A stretch of 25,819 nucleotides of DNA. It comes from Chlamydiota bacterium. GTDB taxonomy: Bacteria; Auribacterota; Tritonobacteria; UBA1439. Shown here piece by piece: positions 24,538 to 25,819 of the stretch (positions within the stretch are counted from its first letter, which is position 1; each line of letters opens with the position of its first letter). Both the position numbers and the translations under genes were made by a program. The notes beneath the pieces were generated by a model. The model ran no database searches, was not told where the DNA came from, and saw nothing but the letters and a program-made list of their open reading frames with translations. The stretch lies in assembly GCA_012729785.1 (NCBI GenBank), contig JAAYCL010000003.1, positions 1 to 25,819 on the forward strand. The letters are read 5' to 3'.

Positions 24538-24555
24538 CCCACCCCTAGGGGTGGG
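24538..24555. repeat. Perfect 18-bp palindrome in the radical SAM/transposase gap
   Basis: CCCACCCCTAGGGGTGGG is identical to its reverse complement. No T tract follows on either strand, so it is not a standard terminator. It lies between the radical SAM promoter and the transposase, in the likely region of the left end of the insertion sequence. It may be a protein-binding site, a hairpin or part of the IS end. Confidence 0.55.
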
Positions 24556-24602
24556 GGCGCCGCGAAGATTAGTATTGTCAAGAAGGGCTTGGATAAATAA
24601 AA

Positions 24603-24641
24603 GGGTACAACCGCTTTCCTGCCAGAAAGGAGGTTGTACCC
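24603..24641 (+). promoter_or_regulatory. Hairpin enclosing the transposase ribosome-binding site
   Basis: GGGTACAACC (24603-24612) pairs perfectly with GGTTGTACCC (24632-24641), with a second inner stem CTTTC/GAAAG (24614-24618, 24625-24629). The Shine-Dalgarno AAAGGAGG (24626-24633) lies within the inner and outer right arms, 9 bases before the GTG. In a transcript reading through from outside, the hairpin would hide the ribosome-binding site, a known way for insertion sequences to limit transposase synthesis. Confidence 0.65.
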
Positions 24642-24642
24642 A

Positions 24643-25819
24643 GTGAAGCAACTGCACTTCGGAGGCTATTCTACCGCACAATGGGAGGAACTCGCCAGCC
24701 ATATTAGGGAGAGGTTCTGGGAGGAGGCTGAGCAGAGGCGTATGGAGGATATACGGTGGCTGATGCAGGAGCAGATCAACGAGGAGTTCGAGCAGCAGAT
24801 CGGGGCGGCGCGCTATGAGAGGAGTGCAACACGGCAGGACGAGAGGACAGGATATAGGACAAGAAGCTACGAGTTCAAGGGGGGGTGGCTCAGGGGGCTG
24901 CGGATTCCGCGAGCCAGGAAGATCGGGATACGGTTTACGATATTCGATCAGTGGGAGCGAGTGCAGCCGGCGGCATATGAAGCGATGCTGACGGCGTATC
25001 TGCTCGGGAGGAGCAGTGCGGCGGCGGTAGCGATTAGCGAGATGTTCGGCCAAAGCCGGTTCTCGAGAAGCTTTATGCAGCGACTTGTGAAGCAGTTCGA
25101 AGAACGGTTCAGGGTATATCAGGACAGGGAGATTACGAAGCGCTGGTCATATGTGTTCATCGACGGGATGGCAGTCAAGGAGCACGACGTCTATCTAAGG
25201 GATAAAGTGGTGATTTTTGCCTACGGGATGAACAATGACCACGAGACGGATCTCCTGGGGTGGGTCGTTGCCGACGAGGAAGATGAGAATGCCGTGCGGG
25301 GACTGCTGCTGGACCTGAAGAGAAGAGGGCTTGCACGGCCGGAGATGTTCATTTCAGACGATGCGGGAGGGATCAAGGCAGCTATTGCGCTCGAATATCC
25401 GCAGGTGCCCTGGCAGCTTTGCGCCTTTCACAAGATTAAGAACATCCAGGATCATCTGCTGTCGCAGGAGAACAAAAAAGCCATCTTGAGGGAGGCAGGG
25501 GATATTTACCAGTGTTCCCGCTCAAGGAAAGAGGTGATCAAACGGTTCAACGCGTTTGTCCGTCGTTGGAAAGGCAAAGAACCGGAGGCGGTGAGGCTGT
25601 TCGCCCAAGGGTTCGAGCACACGCTGCGCTACTTCGCATGCCCTGAGCATATGTGGGTGTCGGTGCGAACCAACAACCCCCTGGAGCAGTTCATCGGGAA
25701 GGTACGGGCATGGACAGGGAGGTTCAACTACTTCCAGGGACGAGCAAACCTCAATTTGGCGCTGTTTACGTATGTCGTGTATAAATCCGGAGAGCTTGTG
25801 CCCGGCTATTTGACTAAGC
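24643..25819 (+). CDS. IS256/Mutator-type (MULE domain) transposase, 3' end cut by window
   Basis: At least 392 codons from GTG 24643, open to the window edge, close to the family length of about 400. DDE residues are recognisable: YVFIDGMAVKEHD (first Asp), MFISDDAGGIKAA (second Asp) and VRTNNPLEQFIGKVRAWTG (Glu), with the family motif QLCAFHKIKNI (Cys-x2-His) before the last. The N-terminal part is rich in Glu/Arg helices. Base composition is visibly less GC-rich than the surrounding genes, fitting recent acquisition. The start is supported by AAAGGAGG. The IS left end must lie in 24443-24602 but I cannot define its terminal repeat; the right end is outside. Confidence 0.92.
   Translation, partial: MKQLHFGGYSTAQWEELASHIRERFWEEAEQRRMEDIRWLMQEQINEEFEQQIGAARYERSATRQDERTGYRTRSYEFKGGWLRGLRIPRARKIGIRFTIFDQWERVQPAAYEAMLTAYLLGRSSAAAVAISEMFGQSRFSRSFMQRLVKQFEERFRVYQDREITKRWSYVFIDGMAVKEHDVYLRDKVVIFAYGMNNDHETDLLGWVVADEEDENAVRGLLLDLKRRGLARPEMFISDDAGGIKAAIALEYPQVPWQLCAFHKIKNIQDHLLSQENKKAILREAGDIYQCSRSRKEVIKRFNAFVRRWKGKEPEAVRLFAQGFEHTLRYFACPEHMWVSVRTNNPLEQFIGKVRAWTGRFNYFQGRANLNLALFTYVVYKSGELVPGYLTK
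24643..25819 (+). mobile_element. Partial insertion sequence, IS256-like
   Basis: The element is inferred from the transposase gene and the hairpin before it. Its left boundary probably lies between 24480 and 24603, so these coordinates give only the part that is certain. Terminal inverted repeats and target duplication cannot be verified without the right end. Confidence 0.7.

Overview
The window is a GC-rich bacterial chromosomal segment carrying mostly single-copy housekeeping genes with a few accessory pieces. No rRNA or other taxonomic marker beyond the start of tuf is present, so the phylum is uncertain. The long-form HisG, the short AURKAIP1/COX24-like (mS38-type) basic protein, the ispE/TPR/tRNA-Thr/tuf order and the many unfamiliar lipoproteins would fit an uncultivated Gram-negative lineage of the PVC/FCB/Omnitrophota kind. 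That placement is inference. The GC bias creates very long antisense ORFs (one of 941 codons at 387-3212); I treat these as shadows.

Layout. Positions 1-4,100 (minus) hold the start of tuf (EF-Tu), a complete tRNA-Thr(GGU) and a leader region with a strong promoter followed by an intrinsic terminator. Upstream of these is an apparent operon: hisG, a 31-codon mS38-like gene, a TPR lipoprotein and ispE. Positions 4,170-5,447 (plus) encode an ArsB/NhaD-type ion transporter with a probable leaderless mRNA. Positions 5,475-10,251 (minus) hold a PhoU-like protein, a zinc-ribbon membrane protein, a STAS anti-anti-sigma-type protein, a ComEA-like helix-hairpin-helix protein and leuS. Just upstream of leuS is a frameshifted four-helix-bundle (S23/bAvd-like) gene flanked by GC-rich inverted repeats. 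Positions 10,790-12,518 (minus) hold an exported AMMECR1/MEMO1 pair.

Positions 12,678-15,653 (plus) encode a large membrane sulfatase/phosphoethanolamine-transferase-like enzyme with an extra helical C-terminal region. Then, on the minus strand, come an ArgA-like GNAT, a nucleotide-sugar epimerase/decarboxylase-type SDR, accA, an L,D-transpeptidase with TPR and LysM regions, and the phosphatidylethanolamine genes pssA and psd. These are followed by a second SDR and two radical SAM enzymes (SPASM-type and B12-binding type). From 24,643 to the window end is an IS256/Mutator-type transposase, visibly lower in GC than the rest, with its ribosome-binding site inside a perfect hairpin.

Functional themes are translation (tuf, tRNA-Thr, leuS, mS38-like protein), isoprenoid and histidine precursors (ispE, hisG), and envelope construction (accA, pssA, psd, L,D-transpeptidase, sulfatase-like enzyme, nucleotide-sugar SDRs). 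Points most worth a second look are the promoter-terminator leader or small RNA at 295-430, the exported MEMO1/AMMECR1 pair without its radical SAM partner, the four-helix-bundle gene bounded by inverted repeats, the sulfatase-like fusion, and the hairpin-masked transposase start.
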